NCBI GenBank assembly: GCA_021794275.1
Contig: JAJYRD010000034.1
Coordinates: 1-33,623 of the forward strand
From: Pseudomonadota bacterium
GTDB lineage: Bacteria > Pseudomonadota > Gammaproteobacteria > Acidiferrobacterales > Acidiferrobacteraceae
DNA length: 33,623 nucleotides
Reading direction: 5' to 3'
In this document: positions 26,157 through 32,859 of the stretch, piece after piece
How positions within the stretch are numbered: position 1 is the first letter of the stretch
Layout of the letters: each line of letters opens with the position of its first letter
The notes under the pieces: model-generated
What the model was told of the DNA's origin: nothing
Database searches by the model: none
Seen by the model: only the letters and a program-made list of their open reading frames with translations
Made by a program: the position numbers and the translations under genes

Positions 26157-26540
26157 ATGAAGACCCTGGGGTTCATCGCCTTCTTTGCGATCCTGGGGGC
26201 CATCGCCCGCTACCTGCAGGCTTTGGTCGTCGCGCGCATCATGGGCGGCCCATTCCCGTGGGACATCCTTTCGATCAATGTCATGGGTTCGTTTGCGATG
26301 GGCTTTCTGTTCTTCGAGACTTTGGAGCGCATCACCGTAAGCCCCGAACTACGCACAGGCCTCCTCACGGGCTTCCTTGGCGCCTACACCACCTTCTCGA
26401 CCTACGCCTTCGGCGCCCTCCATCTTTTCGAACGCGGGGCCTGGTTCATCGGGGGCGCCTATCTCTTCGGATCCGTGGTGCTGGGTCTTGCCGCCACGAC
26501 CTTCGGCGCTTGGCTCTCACGCAAGGTCTCGCGCGGCTGA
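26157..26540 (+). CDS. crcB: Fluoride channel FluC (CrcB), second copy
   Basis: Second, diverged FluC-type subunit of 127 residues with four helices. GAIARY and SINVMGSFAMG keep the conserved Arg and Asn. The phenylalanine-box region reads AYTTFSTYAFGAL, so the second box phenylalanine is tyrosine here. Two different copies in one operon suggest an antiparallel heterodimer in which each subunit has one orientation, as in paired CrcB systems; the pairing is inference. It converges with rimI, 6 bp between stops. Confidence 0.92.
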   Translation: MKTLGFIAFFAILGAIARYLQALVVARIMGGPFPWDILSINVMGSFAMGFLFFETLERITVSPELRTGLLTGFLGAYTTFSTYAFGALHLFERGAWFIGGAYLFGSVVLGLAATTFGAWLSRKVSRG

Positions 26541-26546
26541 CGGGTG

Positions 26547-27035
26547 TCAAAGATCGCGCGCCAGGACCAGGGCGTCTTCGCGGCCACGTCGCGCCGGATA
26601 GTAATTCTTGCGCAGCCCGATCTCATTGAATCCAAGGGCGTAGTAGAGGGCATAAGCACCCTTGTTGGACCGCCGCACCTCGAGCAAGGCCACCCTGGCA
26701 TGGCCCTTGCGGGCCACATCGAGGAGATGCCTCAACATCTGGCGGCCGAGACCGCGCCGCTGGTAGTGCGGATGCACACAAAGGTTCAGGACATGGCATT
26801 CGCCCGCTGCCACCGAGATGACCCCGTGCCCGACGAGCCGTCCCCGGTCCTCGAGCACGCGGCAGCAATAACCGACCCGCAGGCAATCGCGAAAAATCCC
26901 CTCGGTCCACGGAAACTCATAGGCCTGCCGCTCCACTTCCATGACAAACGGCAGATCCTCGCTGCGCATGGCGCGCAGCTTTATGGCGGGAGCGGCGCTC
27001 CGGTCGGGGTGCGTCGGCAATCGCCAGCTACTCAT
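26547..27035 (-). CDS. rimI: Ribosomal-protein-alanine N-acetyltransferase
   Basis: GNAT acetyltransferase of 162 residues. RimI acetylates the N-terminal alanine of ribosomal protein S18. The acetyl-CoA loop is QRRGLGRQM within [18 protein letters not shown], followed by [20 protein letters not shown] and the [17 protein letters not shown] end, all typical of RimI. The first ~17 residues are an extension without obvious match. It overlaps the uracil-DNA glycosylase gene upstream by 8 bp, so they are co-transcribed. Confidence 0.9.
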   Translation of the reverse strand: MSSWRLPTHPDRSAAPAIKLRAMRSEDLPFVMEVERQAYEFPWTEGIFRDCLRVGYCCRVLEDRGRLVGHGVISVAAGECHVLNLCVHPHYQRRGLGRQMLRHLLDVARKGHARVALLEVRRSNKGAYALYYALGFNEIGLRKNYYPARRGREDALVLARDL

Positions 27036-27684
27036 GGTGCACGATCCCTCTCGCCCGCTTGAGATCCGCCCACGCCGCGGCCTTATCCGCGGGGCGCCGC
27101 AAGAGATAGGCCGGATGATAGGTCACGATCACCGGAATGCCGTCATACTCATGGACGCCCCCGCGCAGGCGACTCAACGGTTGTTCGGTGGACAAAAGAC
27201 TCTGGGCGGCAAACCGGCCGAGCGCCACGAGAATCCGTGGCCTGACAGCGGCGATCTGCGCGCGAAGAAAGGGTAGACAGGAGGCCACTTCAGACGCTTC
27301 GGGGTCACGATTGCCAGGCGGTCGGCACTTCAAAACGTTTGCGATGAAGACCTCTTGCCGGTCCAGCCCGAGTGCCCGCAACATAGCATCGAGCAGGCGT
27401 CCCGCGCGCCCGACGAAGGGCTCACCCCGCCTATCTTCCTCGGCACCAGGCGCCTCGCCCACGAAGAACCATTGGGCGACGCGGGGCCCCACCCCGAAAA
27501 CGGTTTGGGTGCGACCGGCATGCAAAGGGCACTGCGTGCAAGACCGGACTTCCTCGCTCAATCGGTCCCAATCGCCAACAGCGGCCGAGGGGGGCGAGCC
27601 TGGCGATGCCGAGGGCCGGTCGCGTCGCTCCCAGACGGTAATACCCATGGCCTTGAGCCGTGCCTGTCTCTTACTGTTGCCCAT
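27028..27684 (-). CDS. Uracil-DNA glycosylase, iron-sulfur family 4
   Basis: Removes uracil from DNA. The catalytic motif [17 protein letters not shown] and the second motif TYHPAYLLR are clear. Four cysteines likely ligate a 4Fe-4S cluster: CTQCPL in the N-terminal third and LKCRPP...VASCLPF in the middle. This is the thermophile-like UDG family found in many bacteria, not the Escherichia coli Ung type. There are 218 residues with a short basic N-terminal extension. Gene 5' end is 119 bp after the stop of the sulfur cluster's cytochrome gene, so a separate promoter or read-through are both possible. Confidence 0.92.
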   Translation of the reverse strand: MGNSKRQARLKAMGITVWERRDRPSASPGSPPSAAVGDWDRLSEEVRSCTQCPLHAGRTQTVFGVGPRVAQWFFVGEAPGAEEDRRGEPFVGRAGRLLDAMLRALGLDRQEVFIANVLKCRPPGNRDPEASEVASCLPFLRAQIAAVRPRILVALGRFAAQSLLSTEQPLSRLRGGVHEYDGIPVIVTYHPAYLLRRPADKAAAWADLKRARGIVHHE

Positions 27685-27803
27685 GACCTAAGAGTATAAC
27701 CGCGCGCGGGGGCCTTGGCGGAGATTTTGCCGCCACGACGGCACAACCCGCGGCCGCAGACCTCGCCCGTGTCGGGGCCGCCCGGGTAAGCGGCGATACG
27801 CCC

Positions 27804-28502
27804 TCAGTCGCCGCCGGCATGGCCCCCTTGCGAGCGATGGGACAGTCCGCGCCTCGTTCCACACGCCAACAGATAGGCGGCAAGACTTGCGGCCTGTCGA
27901 TCATTCAGGGGATCGGCGTAGGCGCGGTCCCGCGTACCCCGGACGCCGGCCAGGATGTCGACGACCAGACCGGCGGCCCCCTCGCGGCGCGCCAGCGCAA
28001 AGAGATCGGGGGCCGGATTGCCCGCGCCAGGCGCGGCATGACAGTCCGCGCAGAGGTGCGCGTAGAGAAAGGCGCCCTCCCGTAGACGCCGGGCGCCTGA
28101 ACGCCGCGGCACGAGGCCCCGAAAATCGAAAGGATACGCGGCGGCGAGTGCGTGCATCTCGCGCCATACGACATCGACCGCCCCGCCCTTCAGGGCCCTC
28201 TGTGCGCGCTTGATGCGGGCCTTTATGGGTGCAAGCGCGCACGCCGCCTGCTCGCAGTAAGAGCGTGCCTCGAAACCCAATATGCCGAGATCGCTTAATA
28301 TGCGGGCACCAAGCCGCGGCGACCTATCGCCCATGGCAGCGCGATGCGCCTCCTGCGCCAAGAGCGCCACCTCCAAACGAAAACCGGTCCCCTGGGCGAA
28401 GGCTGGCGGCTGCGCCAGCAAAACACAGAGGATCACGAAGGCGCGCCCATGCGCACCGGGGGATGGGCCGACAGGGACCGGCGGCCCGGCCTTCGCCCTC
28501 AC
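27804..28502 (-). CDS. c-type cytochrome, last gene of the sulfur operon
   Basis: Exported haem protein of 232 residues. The GTG at 28502 overlaps the preceding stop (GTGA) and gives a Sec signal (AFVILCVLLAQPPAFAQ), cleavage near residue 36. A single haem-binding CADCH lies at residues 151-155 followed by a short C-terminal lobe with GNPAPDLFALARREG and AASLAAYLL, the usual class I end helix. Unusual: there is no methionine after the haem motif, so the usual sixth ligand is missing. The N-terminal ~100 residues are an extra helical domain with Cys83 and Cys88. The context suggests it takes electrons from a sulfur reaction in the periplasm; that is inference. Confidence 0.8.
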   Translation of the reverse strand: MRAKAGPPVPVGPSPGAHGRAFVILCVLLAQPPAFAQGTGFRLEVALLAQEAHRAAMGDRSPRLGARILSDLGILGFEARSYCEQAACALAPIKARIKRAQRALKGGAVDVVWREMHALAAAYPFDFRGLVPRRSGARRLREGAFLYAHLCADCHAAPGAGNPAPDLFALARREGAAGLVVDILAGVRGTRDRAYADPLNDRQAASLAAYLLACGTRRGLSHRSQGGHAGGD

Positions 28503-28696
28503 ACGGTCACGACCAAGTCGGCTGCGAGAATCGCGTCGAGCAGTTCGTCCCACCATTCATGCTCGGTCGGCGTACGCCCCCGTAAGTCGTGGCGCGAAAG
28601 GCGGTGCGCAACCGTATCCTCCTTAAGCCACGCCAATGCCTCCCCCATGACCTGCTTGTCCGGGAAAACATCAGTCTCCAAGATGATGATGCGCAT
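28499..28696 (-). CDS. Small unknown protein of 65 residues
   Basis: Not recognised. The ATG at 28696 has GGAGGGGG just upstream, and the stop overlaps the cytochrome start, so it is part of the operon. The N-terminus (MRIIILETDVFPDKQVM) looks like a first beta-strand of an alpha/beta fold; the C-terminus (EWWDELLDAILAADLVVTV) is an amphipathic helix and strand. No cysteine, no membrane segment. It could be an accessory or half of a DsrE-like fold, but the evidence is too thin for a name. Confidence 0.65.
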   Translation of the reverse strand: MRIIILETDVFPDKQVMGEALAWLKEDTVAHRLSRHDLRGRTPTEHEWWDELLDAILAADLVVTV

Positions 28697-28715
28697 GGCA
28701 CCCCCTCCGGTTGTC

Positions 28716-28991
28716 TCACAGTGAGATCACGGCATCGACCCCGACGAAGGCCGCGCCGAGCCCCGCGGCATCGAGGCACGGCAATCCTTGACCGGGCACG
28801 GTGGTTTCGACCATCACCTCCGCAAGCTCGAGGGTATCGGCCTGCAGGGCGTTCTCCACCGTATCGGCGACCGGTGCTGTCATCAGGATCAAACGCACAT
28901 CGTGACCGAAGATCGTGAGCCCGGCGGCGACGCGCATGGCCTCGGTATGATCGCAACGACCGAGAATGACGAGGCGCTTCTGTGCGCCCAC
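28716..28991 (-). CDS. DsrE-like protein (91 residues)
   Basis: Small alpha/beta protein with the DsrE/DsrF-like pattern: first strand RLVILGRCDHTEAMRVA, then FGHDVRLILMTAPVADTVEN, and a C-terminal FVGVDAVISL. Two cysteines are present, one in GRC near the N-terminus and one in GLPCLDAAG. The GTG at 28991 starts 2 bp after the previous stop. Members of this superfamily carry persulfide or act as sulfur acceptors; here the role as a carrier next to TusA is inferred from context. No signal peptide, so cytoplasmic. Confidence 0.65.
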   Translation of the reverse strand: MGAQKRLVILGRCDHTEAMRVAAGLTIFGHDVRLILMTAPVADTVENALQADTLELAEVMVETTVPGQGLPCLDAAGLGAAFVGVDAVISL

Positions 28992-28993
28992 GC

Positions 28994-29281
28994 TCAGAGG
29001 CTCACGATGTGCCGCGCCTGGGCAGCCATGGCGCTACTGTCCGTCTGGCTTCCGAGAGGGACGAGGCAAGACCCGCGCCCGAACCGTTCCCAGGAATATC
29101 CGCAGACCGCTGCACCGATGCACGCCCGCAAGTCGGTCTCGATCTGGGGATTGCCGGCAAGCGCTGCGGCCGGACCCGTCAGAAAACATCCGCACGCCAC
29201 ACGGCGCCGCGCGCAGGCCCATAACAGGGCGCGCAACGCCGGCGCCGATTCGCTCCGTGACACCAAAAACAGGATCTCCAT
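28994..29281 (-). CDS. Cysteine-rich DsrE-like protein (95 residues)
   Basis: Begins MEILFLVSRSESAPALRALL, matching the first strand and helix of a DsrE-like fold. It has six cysteines, including a CGC and an ACIGAAVCG motif, which is unusual for so small a protein of this fold and suggests metal binding or multiple persulfide or disulfide sites. The ATG shares one base with the stop of the rhodanese-like gene upstream, and the next gene begins 2 bp later. The fold call is moderate: the pattern is suggestive but I cannot run a profile search. Confidence 0.55.
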   Translation of the reverse strand: MEILFLVSRSESAPALRALLWACARRRVACGCFLTGPAAALAGNPQIETDLRACIGAAVCGYSWERFGRGSCLVPLGSQTDSSAMAAQARHIVSL

Positions 29282-30168
29282 CAGCGCCTCCTTGTCCTGC
29301 GCCACACCAGCGTCGTGACGACCACGCCAAGCCAAGCCGCGGCCAAAGCCCAACCAAACAGAGGTGGCGCCGCAAATTTACTCCGCCCCCGAACGCGCGC
29401 GGCGCGGGCGTGCTCCGACCGATCCCGCCGCCCGTTCATGACAACACGCGCCGGTACCCCAAGCATGCGAAGCCGCGCGAAATAGGCCAGCGTCTCGTAG
29501 GACCCCTCGCCATAGACGATGAGGCGGCGCCTGCCAGCAGGCAAGGATCCCGCAACCAAGACTTGCCCAAGCCCGGCCAGGAGCGAGGATCGCGCGCCCG
29601 GTATGGGGTCATAGGCCCGCGGCCCCCTCCGGCGATCGCCGGAACCGCCGTCCACGAGACCTGCACGGGGACCGTGACGCAAAAACGCGGCAAGCTCGCG
29701 ATGCAAAACCACAAGGCGTGTTCGCGGCCAGGCGACGTAGATGGCCTCCCGAAAGACACCGCGTGTACGGCCGGTCCCCGCGGCGCGCGGATGACGATCG
29801 AGCCAGCCCGTCAGGGAACCCCGAATGACCTCCACGCGCCTTTGACCCGCGAGGTATAAAAGACCCGCCACGAAATCCCGGGCCGTGCCGTCGTCCCCCG
29901 CCACCACGGCGGTCTCGGAGCCCGTGAGCCCCATAGTCCCCAAAAGCCAGCGCACGTTACGGAAGCTCGGTAGGCGGCCGCACCTATCCTGGAAAACCCG
30001 AGGCGAGAGACAAAGCCCTCCTGCGACCGAGCGGCGCTCGCATAGGGCGCGCTGCCGCGTATCCACCACCACCGCGCGCGGCGGCTTCGGCCACGGCATG
30101 CGGGCGCGCGCCACAAAGGCGGCGGCGGATCGGCTGCCCGACACAGCCAGGGTCACCCCATGCGCCAT
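29281..30168 (-). CDS. Membrane-anchored tandem rhodanese-like protein
   Basis: Protein of 295 residues with two rhodanese-like modules. The first has the strand RAVVVDTRQRAL and a GLTGSETAVVAGDDG loop followed by VEVIRGSLTGWLDRHP. The second has RRLIVYGEGSYETLAYFARL and VPARVVMNG. In both, the position where active rhodaneses carry cysteine is Gly or Asp, so neither module should transfer sulfur by the standard cysteine mechanism. The C-terminus is one helix (LFGWALAAAWLGVVVTTLVW) followed by RRTRRR, indicating an inner-membrane anchor with a cytoplasmic tail and the modules outside; the N-terminal stretch could be a signal but is weak. The ATG at 30168 overlaps the previous stop by one base; longer starts run into the upstream gene. 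Confidence 0.65.
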   Translation of the reverse strand: MAHGVTLAVSGSRSAAAFVARARMPWPKPPRAVVVDTRQRALCERRSVAGGLCLSPRVFQDRCGRLPSFRNVRWLLGTMGLTGSETAVVAGDDGTARDFVAGLLYLAGQRRVEVIRGSLTGWLDRHPRAAGTGRTRGVFREAIYVAWPRTRLVVLHRELAAFLRHGPRAGLVDGGSGDRRRGPRAYDPIPGARSSLLAGLGQVLVAGSLPAGRRRLIVYGEGSYETLAYFARLRMLGVPARVVMNGRRDRSEHARAARVRGRSKFAAPPLFGWALAAAWLGVVVTTLVWRRTRRR

Positions 30169-30530
30169 CAGCAGCCGCCGACCTTCGGCAACCGCCGCGC
30201 CGCCATCTGGCGCCCAGCTGGCGGCGGGTTCTGAAGGTAGTAATTCACGAGCTCGCGCACGCTTACGGTCCCATAGATACCACCCATGGGAATCGGCGCG
30301 AAGCGACCCATGGTTTGCGGAGTCTGCGCGCGCCTCATGAACTGCGGCGAGACTGAGGCTGCACGCATCAGAAGCGACATACCGATCACCACCAGAACGA
30401 TGCACGAGCCGCAGTAGAGCAGAATCTGGGGACGCGTCATCGCCCCGCTCCCGGTCTTCACCACAGCCTGCGCCCGCGCGCGCCCCGTATCCGGCACCGC
30501 CACGCCCTGCGGTATTTCATCGATCGTCAT
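30168..30530 (-). CDS. One-helix membrane protein of 120 residues (paralogue of the 89-residue protein)
   Basis: Not recognised. N-terminal ~33 residues are soluble, then a helix at about residues 35-56 (LLYCGSCIVLVVIGMSLLM) with two cysteines. A C-terminal domain follows, with the motif TVSVRELVNYYLQNPPPAGR (residues 88-107). The last residue is a cysteine in KVGGC. The motif is shared with the 89-residue protein two genes earlier, so the two are diverged copies. The soluble C-terminal part probably faces the periplasm or cytoplasm depending on orientation, which I cannot decide. Coupled to the rhodanese-like gene by a TGATG overlap. Confidence 0.65.
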   Translation of the reverse strand: MTIDEIPQGVAVPDTGRARAQAVVKTGSGAMTRPQILLYCGSCIVLVVIGMSLLMRAASVSPQFMRRAQTPQTMGRFAPIPMGGIYGTVSVRELVNYYLQNPPPAGRQMAARRLPKVGGC

Positions 30531-30543
30531 AAGGTCCCCCCGC

Positions 30544-30636
30544 CTAGAACACGTCGGTCGTCAGAGCCACGTAAAGTACATACATCATGATGATGAACAT
30601 CGCGATTTGCGCGATCGTCGGGAGATCGAAATCCAT
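30544..30636 (-). CDS. 30-residue single-helix membrane microprotein
   Basis: A short reading frame of 30 residues that is almost one hydrophobic helix (IAQIAMFIIMMYVLYVALTT). It begins with ATG at 30636 directly after an AGGAGG (overlapping the stop of the preceding gene) and ends with TAG 13 bp before the next start. The ribosome site and exact fit into the operon gap argue it is translated. It resembles the small subunits of respiratory or transport complexes in form only; function is unknown. Confidence 0.65.
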   Translation of the reverse strand: MDFDLPTIAQIAMFIIMMYVLYVALTTDVF

Positions 30637-30644
30637 AAATCCTC

Positions 30645-30914
30645 CTAGTGCCGGTTGCCGGTTGCGACCGGTCGGGTCTCCACGGCACGCCTGCCAGCCG
30701 CAATGTTACCCTTGTAGTACGCGGCCAGACGCTCAACATTCAAGGCCCGGCCGTCGATCGGGCTTATGACAGGCGGCGTGAAATACGCGACCCCATCGCG
30801 CGTGCGATGCAGAGAGGCCGGCGGGGCCACCAGCATGTAGACGAGGGTCCCGATTGTCATGACACCGGCGAGCGACGCCAAGGCAAGCATGGTCTTTTGA
30901 CCGACTGGCAACAT
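30645..30914 (-). CDS. One-helix membrane protein of 89 residues
   Basis: Not recognised. A membrane helix at about residues 9-30 (MLALASLAGVMTIGTLVYML) is followed by a short soluble domain. The motif SPIDGRALNVERLAAYYKGN and then AAGRRAV is shared with the 120-residue protein downstream (YY...N...AGR core). The ATG at 30914 has a G-rich ribosome site and lies 13 bp after tusA. Two copies of the same fold around a microprotein suggest subunits of one membrane complex, probably with the YeeE-like pair; this is inference. Confidence 0.65.
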   Translation of the reverse strand: MLPVGQKTMLALASLAGVMTIGTLVYMLVAPPASLHRTRDGVAYFTPPVISPIDGRALNVERLAAYYKGNIAAGRRAVETRPVATGNRH

Positions 30915-30927
30915 GAGATGGTCCCCC

Positions 30928-31236
30928 TCAGTTCTTGCGCACGAACACCCGCCAATGACGATCGGCCTTCACGGTGGCAAGATGCGTGCCGCCGACCGCC
31001 CCTACCACCGTCGGCAAGGCCTCCATGGACGTCGGGTTATCGACCCTGATCTCGATCACGGCCCCCGATACCGCCTCGCCCAGGGCCTTCTTGGTCATGA
31101 GCTGCGGACGCGGACAGGAGTCGCCCAACACATCCACGACCCGACTGATGCCTAACACCGTCCCATCCTCCAAGGTCACCTGCCCGGCCGGGGTCGCGAC
31201 CTCGGAGGGGGTGGATTTGCGGCCAAATATACCCAT
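30928..31236 (-). CDS. tusA: TusA-family sulfur carrier
   Basis: Sulfurtransferase of 102 residues carrying persulfide on the CPxP cysteine. The signature is DSCPRPQLMTKKAL with Cys41, then VIEIRVDNPTSMEAL and a C-terminal GGTHLATVKADRHWRVFVRK, the standard TusA fold. It has an N-terminal extension of ~30 residues relative to Escherichia coli TusA. The ATG at 31236 is favoured over an upstream one at 31266, and GGGAGA lies before it. It lies 4 bp after the second permease gene. In sulfur oxidisers TusA passes sulfane sulfur between transferases, rather than only to tRNA thiolation. Confidence 0.9.
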   Translation of the reverse strand: MGIFGRKSTPSEVATPAGQVTLEDGTVLGISRVVDVLGDSCPRPQLMTKKALGEAVSGAVIEIRVDNPTSMEALPTVVGAVGGTHLATVKADRHWRVFVRKN

Positions 31237-31240
31237 AGCG

Positions 31241-31948
31241 TCAATCTCCCAAAGTCGACAAACCATCGCGCGCGGTCGGTGCCGGATTCGCCACCGGGGC
31301 CGCGCGGCCTACGGTGGGAAGCGCCGGTTTCTTGACGGAGATCGCCGCCTCCTGTCCTTCCATGGCCAGCGTCTCGCGTTCGCGGCGCAGAATCCGGCGA
31401 TACAGGGCGTAGAGCGCGCCGGCCTGGATGACGCCGAACACGATCGCGGGCAGCCCCGTGTCGCGCTGCAAAGTCAGCGCATCGGCAAAGCCCAACTGCA
31501 GGCCTGCCGCATTGGCGCGTCCCGTCATGGAGGGCCCCGCAAGCGGCCAATATGAGAAGGACCAGACGAGCGAGGACAGGAACAACCCCACGATCAGAAA
31601 GAGCAGAGCCCACAAGGCACCGATATTGCCCTCCCCGGTCTTGACCCACGACGACACGGTGCATGCCCCGGCGAACACCATGCCGATACCGAAGAGAAAG
31701 AGCCCTATGAATTGATTGATGCCGACGTCGAAGCGCATGGGATTGCCGTTACCGATGCTGATCATGGCCGTAAAGCCCACGGTCAGGATCATCATGGCGA
31801 CCAAAAGGGCCTTGGTGTTGCGATAGCTCTTGAAGAGCATGGCGTCGCGCAAGGCCGCTGTGTTGCACCACCGCGACCGCTGCACAAGAACCCCCACGGT
31901 CGTCCCGAACACGAAGGCCGCCACGCATTGTCCGTAGACTGTGATCAT
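31241..31948 (-). CDS. YeeE/YedE-family permease, C-terminal half subunit
   Basis: Membrane protein of 235 residues corresponding to one half of the YeeE/YedE (TsuA-like) sulfur-compound transporter. Conserved cysteine motifs are SRWCNTAALRDAM (Cys28) and AGACTVSSWVKTGEGNIGAL (Cys96), which in TsuA relay thiosulfate. After about five helices there is a C-terminal cytoplasmic tail of ~50 residues (from RRILRRERETL) that is absent in simple permeases. The start lies 1 bp after the stop of the partner gene. Substrate could be thiosulfate or another sulfur anion; not decidable here. Confidence 0.85.
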   Translation of the reverse strand: MITVYGQCVAAFVFGTTVGVLVQRSRWCNTAALRDAMLFKSYRNTKALLVAMMILTVGFTAMISIGNGNPMRFDVGINQFIGLFLFGIGMVFAGACTVSSWVKTGEGNIGALWALLFLIVGLFLSSLVWSFSYWPLAGPSMTGRANAAGLQLGFADALTLQRDTGLPAIVFGVIQAGALYALYRRILRRERETLAMEGQEAAISVKKPALPTVGRAAPVANPAPTARDGLSTLGD

Positions 31949-31949
31949 G

Positions 31950-32444
31950 TCAGGCCTCCAAAAGCTTCTTGTACACGGACGTTCCGACCCAAGCGCCGAT
32001 CACAAGGCCGCTCACTGCGAGATAGCCGCCGAGGTTCATTTCCGGCGTGAGACCAAGAAAGGTGCTCACGTTGCAGACGAACGACAGCCGGATGCCGACA
32101 CCCATGAGCAGGCCGCCTATCGTGATCATCACCCACTCGGACAGATGCTTGGGCACGCGCCAGTAGAACTCCTTGCTCAGGATGGCGCTCACGAGGGCGC
32201 CGAACCCCATGCCGAGGCTTATGTAGATCTTCCAATAGGCCCATGTCGGCTTGAATACCAAGTGCCAAAATGGGATGCGGTTCATCTCCTTGGCGCCCAC
32301 CAAGGACTTCACGAACAATCCCGCGATCATGGTCTCGCCGCCGCCCACGGTCCAGGCGCCTACGATCAGGAACAAGAATATGTCCAGCACGGCAATGATC
32401 GCCAACGCAACGATGGGATCCAGAGATTTCTTGAAAAAATCCAC
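31950..32444 (-). CDS. YeeE/YedE-family permease, N-terminal half subunit
   Basis: Membrane protein of 164 residues, the complementary half of the split permease. The cysteine motif is GIRLSFVCNVSTFLGLTPEM (Cys124). A conserved amphipathic loop (GAKEMNRIPFWHLVF) follows the second helix. It starts with GTG at 32444, preceded by a GGGGGTGG ribosome site. It opens the operon; the next gene begins 1 bp later. Together the pair restores the two-fold architecture of full-length TsuA. Confidence 0.83.
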   Translation of the reverse strand: MDFFKKSLDPIVALAIIAVLDIFLFLIVGAWTVGGGETMIAGLFVKSLVGAKEMNRIPFWHLVFKPTWAYWKIYISLGMGFGALVSAILSKEFYWRVPKHLSEWVMITIGGLLMGVGIRLSFVCNVSTFLGLTPEMNLGGYLAVSGLVIGAWVGTSVYKKLLEA

Positions 32445-32540
32445 GCGCCACCCCCATACCCATTTTCAGTCTGCCGCCACGTGGCCGACCGGGGCGGTAA
32501 GGCATGTCCCGCGCCCGCCACGCACCGTGGCACCCCCATC

Positions 32541-32553
32541 GATCGGACCGATC
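32541..32553. promoter_or_regulatory. Inverted repeat, possible operator
   Basis: GATCGG-A-CCGATC is a perfect 13-bp palindrome, 97 bp upstream of the first permease gene. Its size and position suit a dimeric repressor or activator site. The cognate protein is not identifiable. Confidence 0.4.
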
Positions 32554-32601
32554 CCGCGCCACTACCTGCTCGGCCACTGTGAGCAAAACTCGGGCCACGC
32601 G

Positions 32602-32627
32602 CGGACCCTAGCGATTTCGCGGGTCCG
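32602..32627. repeat. Long hairpin
   Basis: CGGACCC (32602-32608) pairs with GGGTCCG (32621-32627), and inside lies GCGA-TT-TCGC (32611-32620), giving 11 paired bases with a 2-base bulge. No T-run follows in either direction nearby. It could terminate the DsrC-like transcript with a factor or form an RNA structure. Confidence 0.45.
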
Positions 32628-32667
32628 ATGCGCCAAGCGTAGGGTGGAGATCACCATCATGGGAGAT

Positions 32668-32690
32668 CGCGTCACCAGGATGGTGACGCG
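32668..32690. repeat. Nine-bp inverted repeat
   Basis: CGCGTCACC (32668-32676) and GGTGACGCG (32682-32690) are perfect inverted 9-bp arms with a 5-base spacer (AGGAT). It lies 170 bp past the stop of the DsrC-like gene and could be a terminator stem or a dimeric regulator site; no T-run follows. Confidence 0.45.
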
Positions 32691-32859
32691 GTTATGGCGC
32701 GGCTCGACCGGGGCGTGGTAACGGCTGGTGGAACGAGGACCTAAGGGCGGGTCTGAACTCGGACTTAACCGGGGGGCAAGGCCTGCCGCCACTGCGTCCG
32801 GTACCGGGCGCGCGCAGGCGGCGGGCCCGAATGGCTTGTGGGGGCCGGACAGCTCCTGA

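Larger units (their letters stand above)
32445..32859. other. Intergenic region with three inverted repeats, 415 bp
   Basis: The gap between the DsrC-like gene (right) and the sulfur operon (left), both read leftward. It contains perfect inverted repeats at 32541-32553, 32602-32627 and 32668-32690, each listed separately. I could not identify a convincing -35/-10 pair for the operon. Reading frames here lack ribosome sites. It is the longest gap in the window. Confidence 0.6.

Noticed and set aside
32562..32792. 76-codon minus-strand frame between the DsrC-like gene and the sulfur operon
   Set aside because: GTG start without a ribosome site, Arg-rich shadow-like composition, and it covers two inverted repeats.
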